From Chrysemys picta bellii (lineage: Eukaryota; Chordata; Testudines; Emydidae), in contig NC_088795.1 in the NCBI RefSeq assembly GCF_011386835.1, positions 14,551,441 through 14,615,440 on the forward strand: DNA of 64,000 bases, read 5' to 3'. The notes below the pieces were generated by a model. It saw nothing but the letters and a program-made list of their open reading frames with translations, was not told where the DNA came from and made no database searches. A program made the translations under genes and the position numbers. Shown piece by piece: positions 1-11,400 of the stretch (position 1 is the stretch's first letter; each line of letters opens with the position of its first letter).

Positions 1-186
1 CCATGGATATAGCCCCTTTGATAGGCTACCTGGGGGGTTGAGTCCCGTGCTGCTCTTTTCTCTGACACTGAGTTGTGTGCCTCAGGATGACCATCCCTTA
101 GTCTCAGACACGGTCAATGTAACATGCTGCTGCCAGAGACTTTTCTAACTGAGAATTAAAAAAAAAAAAACCTTTGATTTTTCTAG

Positions 187-284
187 ATTGAATGCGATAA
201 AAGAGATAACGGCGAGATGTCCTCTGGCTATGACTGAAGACCTGCTCCAAGACCTCGCCCTGTACAAATCTCATAAAGATAAAA
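187..284 (+). CDS. SDAD1: SDAD1 coding exon (first in window)
   Basis: Acceptor ttttctag before 187 and donor AAAA|gtaagt after 284. One base completes a split codon, then the frame reads [11 protein letters not shown] and ends in Y-K-S-H-K-D-K plus one base of the next codon. This is part of the SDA1 homology domain. Confidence 0.95.
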
Positions 285-3200
285 GTAAGTTTAGTGCTTT
301 GCAGGTGGAAAAATGTGCTGTTCTTTTATTTATGCGTGTTTATGCTATGTGTTCTGATGTCACATCATCATTGCTTGTGTAGGGGATAGGTTGGAGTTCA
401 GAGTATTTCTCATGTTAGTCACCTGCACCTGTGTGTCTGTTTCAGGTGTCCTCATGTGAGAGATGAAGCAGTCGGGAGGGGAAAGGGGTAGTTGCCTACT
501 AGCAACCTGAACTGAAGCTACATAAGGGCTTGAACTTGCACAGTTTGATCAATGGGAACTTTTTCAATTAGTTGATCATTGACTGTAGGGGATGCAGGTT
601 CATGTCCTAAATAAATGTTGATTGTGTGAGTTATCTTGGAAATGTCTGATCTAATCCTAGAGAAACTTTCTTCTTCACTTCTTTTTTAGAAGTAACAGAT
701 CCACACCAATATTGGTAGCTGCTTAAATTTTGAAAAAGGATTTTTGGGGAGATGTATCCAATAAACAAAAGGAGTAGAGCAAAGATAGCAGTTACGTTGG
801 AAAAAGGCTGAGAGTAGAAGGTAGTTTTAAAAAGTAGGTAGTCCAGAGCAGAAGGGAAAGCCCTGGATTGTCAAATAGAATAATGCTAAGAAGCGCTAGC
901 ATTTCTGAGAAAGATGTAAAGAAATATAGCGCTTTTCCTTTTACCCTCCTCCCTAGCCTCAGAACAAACCCTAATTCTAGCTCAATGCTTTCCTCTTCAT
1001 TTGATCCAGGTGTTTGTTTATTCCTGGTATTTGTTTTGTAGATGTAATGATGTCTGCAAGAACTCTGATACATCTCTTCCGATCATTGAATCCGCAGATG
1101 TTACAAAAAAAATTCAGGGTAAGTGATGTTTATATGCATTAATTTGTATCTGAAAATGAGGATGAAATAAATTGAGCATCTCAAGCCAGTGAACATGGTT
1201 AACTGTGTGCATACTTTTAACTAAGAATATATGCATTGCATTTTGCCCTGGAGAGATCACCTAAAGGCAGAAGGCAGTGTGGCCTACTGGACAGAGCACT
1301 GGTCCTAGGAGACCTGGGTTCTATTCCTGGCTCTGCCACTGGCCTACTAGGTGACCTTGGGCAAGTCACTTCCTGTCTCAGTTGCCCCATCTGTAAAATG
1401 GGGATAATAATGCTTTTTTGCAAAGTGCTTTGAGAGCTATAGAGTATCTCTGTCTCACCGCTTCACTGCAGAATCCATCATTAATCTATGGAGAGGAGAT
1501 GTTTTTCAATCAAGTGCTGTGATCCGAAACTGGAATATCAGAACCTCTTCATCATTTATTTTTCTGTATGACTAAAACCTAAACTTGTTAAAAGAAGTGG
1601 ATGGAGGGATTATCTGAACCTGGAGGGCTGTGGATCTCTGTCGTTGCAATGCTCATTAATGTATAAAGCCCAAGCTGCAGAAGTTTAATCCAGAGTTTTG
1701 GAGTGCGTGTTGGGATGTGTGCCTCTGGCCGATGTCTAGCACTGGCTGATCACTTCTTGTTTCATTGGTGAAAAAACACCTTGTAACAGGGCAATGTTCC
1801 CTTTAAGGGGAGCAACCAGCCCTGTTCTAGTGAGCAGCTTGGCAGGCAGGTGCTGGGAATCAACTGACCCAGCTGGGTAGCAGCAGCTGATTGGGTCTGA
1901 TGTTTTCCGGCTAGGGGATATAAATGAGGACCTGTGGCAGTCCAGGACCAGGAGAGGGCTGGGAGAATGCTCTCCTGTAACTATGGCAGAGGACTACAGG
2001 AGGCCCTGTGGACCTCCTAGGCAGGGTGGAAATCCTGACACGAAACTGCCAGAAGCCGGGGGGATGCCACAGTCTGTGTTGTGAGCAGTACTATGTATAT
2101 TGCCATATCACGTTTCCCAAGCTTGTGATCAAGTCCACCCACCTTATGCCCCTTTTAAAATGTCCTGTTGGTGAAATTAAAGAAAACAGACAGCTACTTA
2201 AAACATGTACTTTGTTTACTTGTAGGGTAAACCTACTGAGGCCTCATCAGAAGCCAGAATCCATGAGTATGGAGAATTAGATGCCAAAGATTATATTCCG
2301 GGAGCAGAAATATTAGAGGTTGAGAATAAGGAAGAAGGAGGAGGAATACACGAGGAAGGTTGGTTAGTTTTTCTTCACTTCCAGGCAGTACAGCATTGTC
2401 ACTAGAATTCTAGTTGCATGTGAAAATGTGGTGCACGTCTCTTGTAATGCAGGAACTTGCATGTGTTTGACACTGTCATGTCTTGAGTAACCCTGGCCAT
2501 GTGTGCATTTGTCCAGTGAAACAGCACTAGTGCTGCCCTTGAATGAATGCAATACACCCAGTTATATTTGACATTGGGTCTGTGCTGCTTCATACCGTAG
2601 TTGCTTTAGCAAGAGATAACAAAGGGGTTTTGTTGCTTGCATGACTAATCTTCAAGGAAAAGCAGGTCATATGGCTTCAAAAATGCACCTGTTCAGCTCT
2701 CCCCAAGATAAATAACTGTTTGCTTACTATGTCCTTGAGTCACTTTGAAGAATTAAGAAGAGCAGTGCTCAGGCTGTTGAAAATGTAACATGACTTTTTC
2801 ATATAATGTGTGCTGCTTCCATAGCTGTGTGAACTGGTTGGATGTTGGGGATGCTGCAGAATATCGCTGCATGCATGTAGGGTGCCCTGTGCAGTAGACA
2901 TCATGGGGCACTCGTGTAGCGCTGTTTATCTTCAGAGCCTTTTCCAAACACATTTTATAACTTTATAGAGCTCTTTACAATAACTGCAACATAGGCTGGC
3001 AGTAAATTAGGTTTACACGATCGCTTGTCTCCATTGCCAGTGATCAGACATCAGGCACACCAGTGTTTTGCATGCTGCCTTGGGTGTTTTCTTACAACTT
3101 TGGGGATAACATGTTTATTACTATGGTTGGTCCCACTTACAACAACTGATGACGTCACAATCTCCATGAAGGATCTGATTCTAGGTGCTGTATAAACTTG

Positions 3201-6200
3201 TAATAAAGTGACAGTTTCTGCCTTAAATAGCTTGTGTACTATGTTAATTACAAGATGCAGGCAGAGATAACATAGAAGGAACTGAATCTGGGATCCAGTC
3301 TTAATTGCTACATTTATTATCATGCAATTGAACTAAGTCTGTTCTAGTCACTGTGTGCGCCTCTTCCCCTGGGCAGATGGATGGCAAAGTGCCAGTTTCA
3401 GTGAGGAGGAAGACGACGAAGATGGGGAATGGATAGATGTGCACCACTCCTCAGATGAGGAGCAGCAAGAAGTAGTGAGTTTTGTCATCACTTTCTGGCC
3501 TAAATAGAAATGTGATTTGCAAAGATTGGGCTTGATTCTCTATTGGCTTGCACCTTTAATGTAGTTTTCAGCTGTGCCACGTGGGTGTAGAAACAGTAGC
3601 TAATGAGAATGGCGGTGTCTCATACCCCTTTGCACAGGTATAAGTGAATATCCACGGGTCAAAGCAGGGGAGAATCAGTCTTGTGTGTAAATATTTTACA
3701 ACCTATGGGGAATAGGGCAATTTCCCCCCATCTCCAACAAAGAGTAGTAGTATTTTGGCACATTTATACTGCTCCTTACCCCTTCTCTCTCCCTTACACA
3801 TGAAGAAGCACACTCAACCAATTTCCTGAAAAGCCTGCGAACTTCTTGATCACAGGCGGTGTGGTGCCCCAACGTGGGCTCTGTTGGTAATGTTACACCC
3901 ACCGTTGAACTTTGCTGTAGACCTGAAGAAGGCCAGTGCTACTCCCTCCCCTACGCCTCTCACCTCCCAAATATTGCACCTCTATTATGTTTTCAATATT
4001 CTTGTCTTCTGCCCTAACCAGCCATATGCCCTTATTATAAAGGCAAGTCCTGTTTCTCTCGTCTGACCCACGTAGGTGGAGAGAAACAGGACTTGCCTTT
4101 ATAATAAGATTATAGTGTACAAATAAACCATACAAAACCATTGCTTAAAGACCCTGATGATTGTCGCTGTTGTCTGCATTTAAAGGCGGAGAAGATCAAA
4201 AGCATGCCTGTAGAAGAACAGAAAGCCAAAGCAGCAGCAGTTAGCACAAGTCGGGTTTTAAGTCAAGAAGACTTCCAGAAAATACGCCTGGCCCAGATAG
4301 CCAAAGAACTCAACTCGGCACCTGGCAAAGCTGCAAAGAGGAAGAACATTGAAATAGACAGTGATGAGGAGCGCAGGTAGAATACAAAATTCCTGTTCAC
4401 TCAGGTGGTATAATGGATATTATTTGTATTGCGGTAGCACTTAGGAACCTGAATCATGGGCCAGGACCTCATTGTGTTAGGTGCTGTACAAATGCATAAT
4501 AAAAAGATGTGTCCTCATGCCACACAGCTTCCAATCTAAGTATGAGACGAGACAGAGGGTGAATATAGGAGGGTTAGCACAAGGGAACAATGAGATGATA
4601 CTCGTCAGCTTGATAGGCTGTGGTCTCAGCACACTGGCTGCCTAACCGCTGCTGAGATTTTTGTAGGTATGGTAGTTAAAAAGGGATTTGAAGGAGGACA
4701 ATGAGGCAGCTGTGCAGATGTTTATGGGTAGCTCCTCTCATGCATAAGGGCAGCACGGGACAAAGCACAGAGGTGCTTGTGTGAAAGTGGGCAGTGAGGT
4801 CCGAGTCCACATCTCGAGAGCGAATGAGAGATGATGGAGAGGGCGGGGATAGACCCATGCGTGGTGGGAGCTCCCGTGATGGCAGACAACATAATATTCT
4901 CTTTTCGTTTTGCAGGGGAGAGTTGCTTTCGCTCAGAGATATTGAACATCTGCATAAGAAGCCTAAATCAGACAAGGAAACAAGACTGGCCACAGCCATG
5001 GTGAGGAGCCGTGATATTCCTCTTCCTTGCAGATTTTCAGGGGGTTCAGGCTTTGCAACCTGCAGAGTTACAAGAACACAATAGGGGCAGGTTTGAAAGG
5101 GCACAGGCATGAATGACAGTTAGACCCCCAGGTTGCCATTTGTGCTTTTGAAGATCTCCCGCTCTTGGGTACTTTGCCGCCCTGGCACAGACCAATGGTT
5201 AACTTTAGGCCAGTTCCTTGTGTCTTACTGTGGCTGATGCTGGGAATTTTAAAAGCTCTTTTTTTAATAGAGGCTCTTGTTCAAAAGATACAGTTTAACA
5301 GCCAATCACAAAGCACATAAAATCGCCCAGGAAAGCAGAGTGAGTCTGGATTTGCAGCTCCAGGAATGGAAAGTGTGCAGCGGTTAATGGCATTTCTACA
5401 GAGGCCAGTTAGATGAGGCCACTTGCGAGAAAGGAAGATAACCCTGTGGGCTTTAATTGTTTGGATATTTTTTTCCTCCCGAGGCTGGAAAGACAGACAG
5501 AAAAGAATTTGTGAAAAGGAAAACGAAAATGAATCCGTTCGCCAGCTCCACTAACAAAGAGAAGAAGAAGCAGAAGAACTTTATGATGATGAGATACAGT
5601 CACAACGTCAGAACAAAAAATAAACGTTCCTTCAGGGAAAAACAGGTCAGTATTTAATACTCAGCCCATTGGTGACAAAGTAAATTGGAGTCTAGTCAGG
5701 GCAGTGTATGCAACAAACTTTAGTTACTTGTATTTCAGCTAAAATAAGCGCCCCTCACATTCTCTAGGAGGTTTTATGTGCTTAAAGATTTCCCGTGTCA
5801 AAACTTAGTTCAAATGAACGTATAATAGGCTGCTTCTCTTAAACTAATGATCACCTGCCAACCAACCCAATAAAAAAGCCATTTGTGCAGTCTATACATC
5901 CCTTAGCCTATGTCCTATCCAAATGCCTGGGCTTTGTAGCAGTCACAGATCTGGGCTCTTGAAGACCAATGGCTACCGGTGCTGGGGGGCGGGGCTTGTC
6001 TGCATAGACAACACACAAATCATGTGGTGAAGTTATGTTAGAGTTGTACCATGGTACGGTAATGTAATTATAACACAGCATGGGCCCCTTGGCATAGGCA
6101 AGGTCAAACTTTGATTATATTATCAGGACACGAGTGTGACAGAACATGCTACCTTTGCATGGTCAGAATTGGCTTTGCAGACCGGCCTTTTAGTCTATCC

Positions 6201-9200
6201 TTTTATTTTCCTTTGGGCTCCTCTTCAAACCCTCATTTCACAGTCACCATCTTCCTGATTACCTTATTCACCAGAGACAGTTCTGTCCTCCCTTTCATGC
6301 TGGCTGGGTATGCTGTGTCTATGATAAAAGGTGCCTCTTGAAATCCTCTCATCTGCTCTGGAAAATCTCAAGGCCAAAGTGTTGCCGACTCTTTTAATGT
6401 CACTGTACTTGCGCCGACTGTTTTGAATATGTTCAAAGATCCATTTCCAGGAAAATCCTGGTTTGTGGCTTTCTCACCAAGCTGTCCCTTCGGTAGAGTA
6501 TGTGTACTGACTTCATTATAAACCCACCTTTGTCAGTAAGATTTGGGTCCCAGTGAGTAGCTCCGGGGTCTGTTTCTGGCTTTTTATTCCCTGCTAAGGG
6601 CAGCCAAACAGTGTTGAGATCAGTTCGCCAGTGGCTTTTGTCTTTACAAACCAAATGAGGAAAGTAGATCCTGGATATTCTTACGCTGTTTTATTAAATA
6701 ACATGACCCTGGACCAGTACCTCTAAATTTGCTCTTTACTTGGTATTTTCTCCGTTTCTCACAAATGTGGGATCTAGGCTGACCCCATTGACTGCAGCAA
6801 TGTGCTGATTCCACCCTCTCTTATAAAACACAAGAGGTTCATTTTGTGAATGAACAGCTTAGGTACTTCAATGAGCTTGCTAATCCTCTGCACTTGCATT
6901 GAGGTGCTGACGTCTCTGATTTGGTAGGCGGCCAGGCTACCTCACTACATCAGATCTCTATGAGAAGCAAAATGAGCAGCGTGTTAGTGATTTGAGCCAA
7001 AAGGCTTGAACTAGCCCCCGTTGTGGGGGACCAGGGTGGGGGAGAATGGCTTAAAAGAACTAAAATTTGATTTTATAGTTTAAAATCCAGAGCTCAAATC
7101 CCCATTTTAAATTAGGGCTGTCAAACGGTTAAAATAAAAATTGCAATTAATCGCAGTTTTAATCACACTGTTAAACAATAATAGAATACCAATTTAAATG
7201 TATTATCAATATTTTTGAATGTTTTTCTACATTTTCAAATATATTGATTTCAATTACAACAGAGGATATAAAGGGTACAAACGTTTATACTTTTTTATTA
7301 CAAATATTTGCACTGTAAAAAGATAAACAAAAGAGAGTATTTTTCATTCACCTCCTACAAGTACTGTAGTGCAATGTCTTTATTGTGAAAGTACAACTTA
7401 CAAATGTAGGATTTTTTTTTTTTTAATATAACTGCACTTAAAAACAAAACAATGTAAAACTTTTTAGAGACTACAAGTTAAAGCGGTTTCCCAGGTCTTT
7501 ACTTAACCCTTACATATCAACAATTCTCACGATAAAGAGATCGCACTACAGTACTTGTATGAGGTGAATGAAAAATACTATTGCTTTTTTCTTACAGTGC
7601 AAATATTTGCAATAAAAATAAAGTGAGCACTGCACATGTATTCTGGGCTCTAATTGATATCAATATATTTTAAAATGTAGGAAACATCCAAAATATTATA
7701 ATAAATTTAAATTGGTATTCTGTTATTGTTTAACAATGAGATTAAAACTACGATTAATTGTGACTATTTTTTAAATCTAGTTATTTTGTTTTGTGTTAAT
7801 TGTTTGCATTAACAATGATTAATTGACAGCCTTATTTTAAATGTGTCAACATTTCTGGCAGAACCTCTCTGGAGTGACTCTGCACTTGTAAATGTCAGTC
7901 TTTTTTTTTTTTTTTTTTTTTAAAGAAGTTTCATTTGCCCTTTAAAGACACTACTTTAAACCTACTTAAAGGGACAAGAGTGATATTGTACTGATCTTTT
8001 CCAGTTTAACACCATTGACACAGTGCAATGACATTTATATTACATTAGTGATTTTTTTATTGTACAGTGTCAAAGAAGTGTCACTACTGCTATGTTTACT
8101 GCTTGAATCTAGGAGTTCACTGACTTTCTTGGTTGTATTACTAGTTCTATCTAGGTACGAGTATGATCCTGTCATGATAGTGCCTGCCATTGTTTTTGGT
8201 GTAGGGGTTTGAGGTGTCTTTGTCTCTCATTTTTACAATATATATCGAGATTTTTTCCCCTAAAGTATTAAATAATCTGCTTGGTTTCTTGGCATTTTTA
8301 ATTTTTTTCTAGACCAAGTTATTAAGTCTAGCCTGATTAGTTGTCACTAGAAAAGTTATTATAGCTTTTCCTTACAAGGGTAATTTTAGTTAGTATATTA
8401 AACTTTCCTAAGTGCTTAAAATAAGAATTAAATTGTTTCCAAATTAGTTTTTATAAAAGCTTTTAGCAGAAATATCCAATTTTATCTCAATGTAAATTGT
8501 TTGTGCCATTACATTACATTACAAAGTGCATTACATTAAATACATAGGCGTAATACATCTGTGCATAGAATACCTAGGACGCTAGCCCAGGCAGGCTGGC
8601 TTGATTCCAGTCAGGTGACTCATAGACTTTAAGGCCAGAAGGGACCATCATGATCATCTGACCTCTTGTACATTGCAGGCCACAGAACCTTACTCACACC
8701 CTCCTGTAATCAATCCATAACCTCTGGCTGAGTTACTGAAGTCCTCAAATCATGATTTAAGACTTCAAGTTACAGAGAATCCACCATTTACACTAGTTTA
8801 AACCTGCAAGTGACCCGTGCCTCATGCTGCAGAGAGAGGCAAAAAACCTCCAGGGTCTCTGCCAATCTGACCTGGGGGGAAATTCCCTCAATGCCACAGC
8901 TATTGCATCCAGGAAAATCTAGTCCATGCTGTAATTAGTAGCACGTGTCCTCCAATCTATAACTGAATTAAGCCCACAGTTTTAACTATGGTGTGATTTT
9001 TTAATTCCTGTGTGGTGGTCTTGCCTGCTAATGTCTTCTACCCTAGAGGTGGCCACACGCCAACAATGAACAGGATATATATATATGGTTTTCACATCAC
9101 ATGGGGATCGCTGCATGATGGGTGCTATATTGGTATTTCAGTTAAATACTTGAAAACTTGTAGGCAAAATACCTCAATATTCCACTGTTATGCAACATGA

Positions 9201-9276
9201 TTTATTTATGTATTTTGTATTCTAGCTGGCATTACGAGATGCACTTTTGAAAAAGAGAAAAAGACTGGTGAAATAA
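187..9276 (+). CDS. SDAD1: SDAD1, SDA1 domain-containing protein 1, C-terminal part (8 exons; 5' end outside window)
   Basis: SDAD1 is the vertebrate homologue of yeast Sda1, a nucleolar/nuclear factor needed to build and export the pre-60S ribosomal subunit. Exons read here: 187-284, 1042-1118, 2226-2358, 3377-3474, 4186-4376, 4916-5000, 5484-5645 and 9226-9276, giving about 297 C-terminal residues. I recognise the run [20 protein letters not shown], the acidic block around [15 protein letters not shown], the FQKIRLAQ segment, IEIDSDEER, and the very basic end ([15 protein letters not shown], then [13 protein letters not shown]). All internal junctions are GT/AG and keep phase. The first listed exon starts with one base of a split codon, so at least one more exon lies to the left. 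The acidic then Lys-rich tail fits nuclear targeting and rRNA contact (inference). SDAD1 next to NAAA and PPEF2 in this orientation is the known amniote order. No lesion is seen. Confidence 0.96.
1042..1118 (+). CDS. SDAD1: SDAD1 coding exon
   Basis: Acceptor ttttgtag, donor AGG|gtaagt. Translates [20 protein letters not shown]..., continuing the previous exon across a phase-1 junction. It ends at a codon boundary (Phe-Arg). Confidence 0.95.
1243..1440 (+). repeat. MIR/CORE-type SINE in SDAD1 intron
   Basis: Shows the tRNA-like head (gacagagcactggtc...gggttctattcc), the core with tctgccact and gaccttgggcaagtcac, and the tail with catctgtaaaatgggg. This is the familiar amniote MIR layout. Confidence 0.85.
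1790..2080 (+). other. unidentified intronic sequence with TATA-like box
   Basis: A G+C-richer block in an SDAD1 intron with gggatataaatgagg near 1915 and CAG-rich downstream sequence. It could be a fragment of an old LTR, but I cannot place its ends or its family. Confidence 0.2.
2226..2358 (+). CDS. SDAD1: SDAD1 coding exon
   Basis: Acceptor ttgtag, exon opens [11 protein letters not shown] and contains [14 protein letters not shown]. It ends in a Glu/Gly-rich stretch. The donor G|gttggt is weak apart from the obligatory GT, but the phase (1) matches the next exon exactly. Confidence 0.93.
3377..3474 (+). CDS. SDAD1: SDAD1 coding exon (acidic segment)
   Basis: Acceptor cctgggcag, donor GTA|gtgagt. 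Encodes a Ser/Glu/Asp-rich acidic stretch with E-W-I-D-V and S-S-D-E-E-Q-Q-E, a recognisable SDAD1 signature. It leaves phase 0. Confidence 0.95.
4031..4108. repeat. perfect 30-bp inverted repeat with 18-nt loop (hairpin)
   Basis: Arm 4031-4060 (starts cttattataaaggcaagtc) is the exact reverse complement of arm 4079-4108; the loop is 4061-4078. It lies in an SDAD1 intron close to the next acceptor. RNA from either strand would fold into an uninterrupted 30-bp stem. I recognise no known repeat family in it. Confidence 0.9.
4186..4376 (+). CDS. SDAD1: SDAD1 coding exon
   Basis: Acceptor catttaaag, donor CGCAG|gtagaa. Reads [18 protein letters not shown], then [13 protein letters not shown], ending I-D-S-D-E-E-R. 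It lies 77 bp downstream of the perfect 30-bp hairpin at 4031-4108. Confidence 0.96.
4421..4545 (+). repeat. old interspersed repeat (MIR/L2-like 3' segment)
   Basis: Contains gtagcacttaggaacc..., ggtgctgtacaaatgcataat and a phrase about 'cacacagcttccaatctaag'. The same motif order occurs at 29,130-29,250, where 'ctaggcactgtacatacaagg' and 'cccaaagagtttat' match it. Confidence 0.6.
4916..5000 (+). CDS. SDAD1: SDAD1 coding exon
   Basis: Acceptor cgttttgcag, donor GCCATG|gtgagg. Reads [23 protein letters not shown]. The KKPKSDK run is a plausible nuclear-localisation stretch. Confidence 0.96.
5484..5645 (+). CDS. SDAD1: SDAD1 coding exon (basic segment)
   Basis: Acceptor ctcccgag, donor AAACAG|gtcagt, 54 whole codons. 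Starts [10 protein letters not shown] and includes [22 protein letters not shown]. Strongly basic and typical of the SDAD1 C terminus. Confidence 0.96.
7113..7834. mobile_element. fold-back hAT-type element with perfect 8-bp target duplication
   Basis: Begins tagggctgtcaaacgg and ends gattaattgacagcctta; both sides carry the 8-bp duplication ttttaaat (7105-7112 and 7835-7842), the hAT hallmark. About 290-bp left and 325-bp right arms are inverted copies of each other (for instance caagtactgtagtgcaat against its complement near 7540). No transposase remains. It is the same family as 14,676-16,320. Confidence 0.9.
8602..8905 (-). mobile_element. CR1 LINE 3' fragment, antisense, in SDAD1 last intron
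   Basis: The + strand reads catagactttaaggccaga, agggaccatcatgatcatct and gacctcttgtacattgcagg, the usual complement of CR1 3' sequence. It is 5' truncated and carries no open frame. Confidence 0.75.
9226..9276 (+). CDS. SDAD1: SDAD1 last coding exon with stop codon
   Basis: Acceptor tgtattctag. Sixteen codons [16 protein letters not shown], then TAA at 9274-9276. The intron before it (5646-9225) is the largest in this part of the gene and holds a fold-back hAT element and an antisense CR1 remnant. Confidence 0.95.
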   Translation: MALRDALLKKRKRLVK

Positions 9277-9689
9277 CTTAAAACAACAAAGGAGTGGACT
9301 GATTTATATCCTTACTGTGGGTACAGTAATAACCCTGGAAACAGTTTTTATATTGGAAAGTACAGGATCACCTGTACTGAAGAATTGGATGTCCATTGCA
9401 TATAACTCTGAATACAACTGATGATTGAATATAACTCTGCAGCACCAAACGAGTCTCATTTGTATGTGTTGGCGTCAAGAGGCCTTAATAGGCCAGAAGA
9501 TCTTGCATTCTAGAAGCATCTTAGGAAGGGAGGCAGTTACCTTTTATTGAATATAACTTATTTTGAGTTAATATTTACAGGGACATAACCAGTTAACTAA
9601 AGCAAGGAGAATTTCATTGTTAAATATTTTGCCTGAATCATGGAAAATGTAAGTCCTAAATCAGTCCATGTAAAATAACTTTTATATAG

Positions 9690-9695
9690 ATTAAA
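9690..9695 (+). terminator. candidate SDAD1 polyadenylation signal (ATTAAA)
   Basis: ATTAAA about 415 bases after the SDAD1 stop, followed by T/G-containing sequence. It is the best such signal before the repeat cluster that begins near 9.8 kb. Cleavage has not been shown. Confidence 0.4.
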
Positions 9696-9833
9696 AACTT
9701 TGTGCCTTTCATAAGCATGTAATTTTTTTAAAGGACTTTTACTCTACAATACACCATAGTTGAAAATGGTTAACTTTCATTTCCCGTTTTTAGAAATAGA
9801 AGGTGGGTGAGGACTGAGGTAATATCTCTTATT

Positions 9834-9963
9834 AAAAAAAAACGAGGAGTACTTGTGGCAACTGAGAGACTAACAAATTTATTTATTAAATTAGTCTCAG
9901 GTGCCACAAGTACTCCTAATTCTTTTTGCTGATACAGACTAACATGGCTACCACTCTGAAACC
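9834..9963. mobile_element. short fold-back Penelope end, nested in another element
   Basis: Two copies of the same terminal sequence in opposite directions (gaggagtacttgtggca, then tgccacaagtactcct), ending tgatacagactaacatggct. Flanked by an 11-bp duplication, tatctcttatt (9823-9833) and tatcttttatt (9964-9974), with one mismatch, which splits the host repeat. Confidence 0.75.
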
Positions 9964-10116
9964 TATCTTTTATTAGACCAACTTCTGTTTGTCAGAGATA
10001 AGCGTTGACGCTACACAGAACTCTTCTTCAGGTCTGAGAAAGGAAACCAGAGTGTCACAGCTAAATACAAGATCAAATCGATAGTTTAGCATAAGTAGTT
10101 AGCACATACTCTAAGA

Positions 10117-10587
10117 TGGGGTTTCTCAACCTTTTCTTGGAGTCCCCCCTCTCCCCCCACCCTCCTCAACATGCTATAAAAACTTCATGGCCCACCTGTG
10201 CCACAACAACTTTTTCTGTGCATATAAAAGCCAGGCTGGTGTTAGAAAGCAGGGCAATTGCCTGGGACCCTATGCCACAGGGGCCACTGCAAAGCTAAGT
10301 TGCTCAGGCTTCGGCTTCAGCCCCGGGTAGGGTGACCAGACAGCAAGTATGAAAAATCGGGACAGGGGGTGGGGGGTAATAGACGCCTATATAACACAAA
10401 ACCCCAAATATCAGGACTGTCCCTATAAAATTGGGACATCTGGTCACCCTAGCCCCGGGTGGTGGGGCTTGGCCCCGGGCTGCAGTCCTGCGCAGTGGGG
10501 CTTTGGCTTTCTGTCCCTGGCCCCAGCGAGTTTAATGCCAGCCATGTTTGGAGAACCCCTGAAACCTGCTCACTGTTGAGAACCAGT
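10117..10587. mobile_element. hAT-type MITE with a second MITE inside
   Basis: Ends tggggtttctcaaccttttc and gttgagaaccagt resemble the CAGTGGTTCTCAACC class of hAT ends. Flanks ctctaaga (10,109-10,116) and ttctaagg (10,588-10,595) are an 8-bp duplication with two transitions. Interrupted by the element at 10,329-10,450. Confidence 0.65.
10329..10450. mobile_element. 122-bp MITE with 12-bp terminal inverted repeats
   Basis: Starts agggtgaccaga and ends tctggtcaccct (perfect inverted ends), flanked by a perfect 10-bp repeat agccccgggt at 10,319-10,328 and 10,451-10,460. A second copy in opposite orientation sits just upstream of NAAA (12,503-12,623). Confidence 0.85.
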
Positions 10588-11400
10588 TTCTAAGGGACCT
10601 TTGAAGGTGAAGTGACCCGTTAACATGCGTGTAGTCATAGGACAAAAACGGGGGTTAGTGGGTTACAGTGTGTTGTAATAAGCTAGAAATCCAGTGTCTT
10701 TATTCAGGCTATGTTTTGTAGTGGCTAGCAAAGTTATGAATTTGAACTCCCGGGCTTGTCTTTTGAAAGTGTTGTGCAGGTTTCCTTTGAGGATGAGGAC
10801 TCACATCAGATATGGAGTGACTGTTTTGTGAAAAGTGTTCACGCACAGGTGATATAGTGGTTTTGTCTTTTATAATTTTCCTGTGTGAATTCATTCAAGG
10901 GTGTAGTGATTGTCTGGTTTCACCCCCATAGCTGTTGGAGCATTTAGTGCACTGGCTGAGGTACACCATATGTTGTGATAGGTATGTGCAGGACTCATGG
11001 ATCCTGAAAGGTGTATTGTAGGGGGTTGTTGATCATCAGAGCAGTGGAGATTTGTCTGCAGGTTTTGCCTCTGTTGTGGCAGGGTCTGATGCTGCTTTGA
11101 GTTGGTAACTTGTCCTGGTATAGCACCCCCTTCTCCCCTGCCCCTTTTTGTGTCCTATGACCACAGAGGTGTTAACAGGCCCCTGAATCTTGAATGGTCC
11201 TTTTAGAATACGTGCTAACGGCTTATGCTAAAGTACAGGTTCAGTCTTGTTTCTAGCTGTGACACTTACCTTTCCCAGACCTGAATAAGCTGGAAAACTT
11301 GTCTCTCACCAACAGAAGTTGGTCCAATAAAAGATATTATCTCACCCACCTTGTCTCTCCAATATCCTGGGACCAACACAACTACACCAACACTGCATAC

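Larger units (their letters stand above)
9799..11400 (-). mobile_element. Penelope-like element, second family, antisense, with inverted ends and nested insertions
   Basis: The left end (aggtgggtgaggactgaggtaatatct...ttttattagaccaacttctg) is mirrored at 11,280-11,360 (caacagaagttggtccaata, atctcacccaccttgtctct). Between them the minus strand keeps a remnant reading R-E-H-F...S-H-S-I-S-D (ORF 10,709-10,894), comparable to the E-H-F...G-H-S-V-T-D end of the intact Penelope ORF at 33.7-34.9 kb. It is broken by two later insertions (9834-9963 and 10,117-10,587). A mini copy of its ends lies at 48,929-49,053. Confidence 0.65.
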
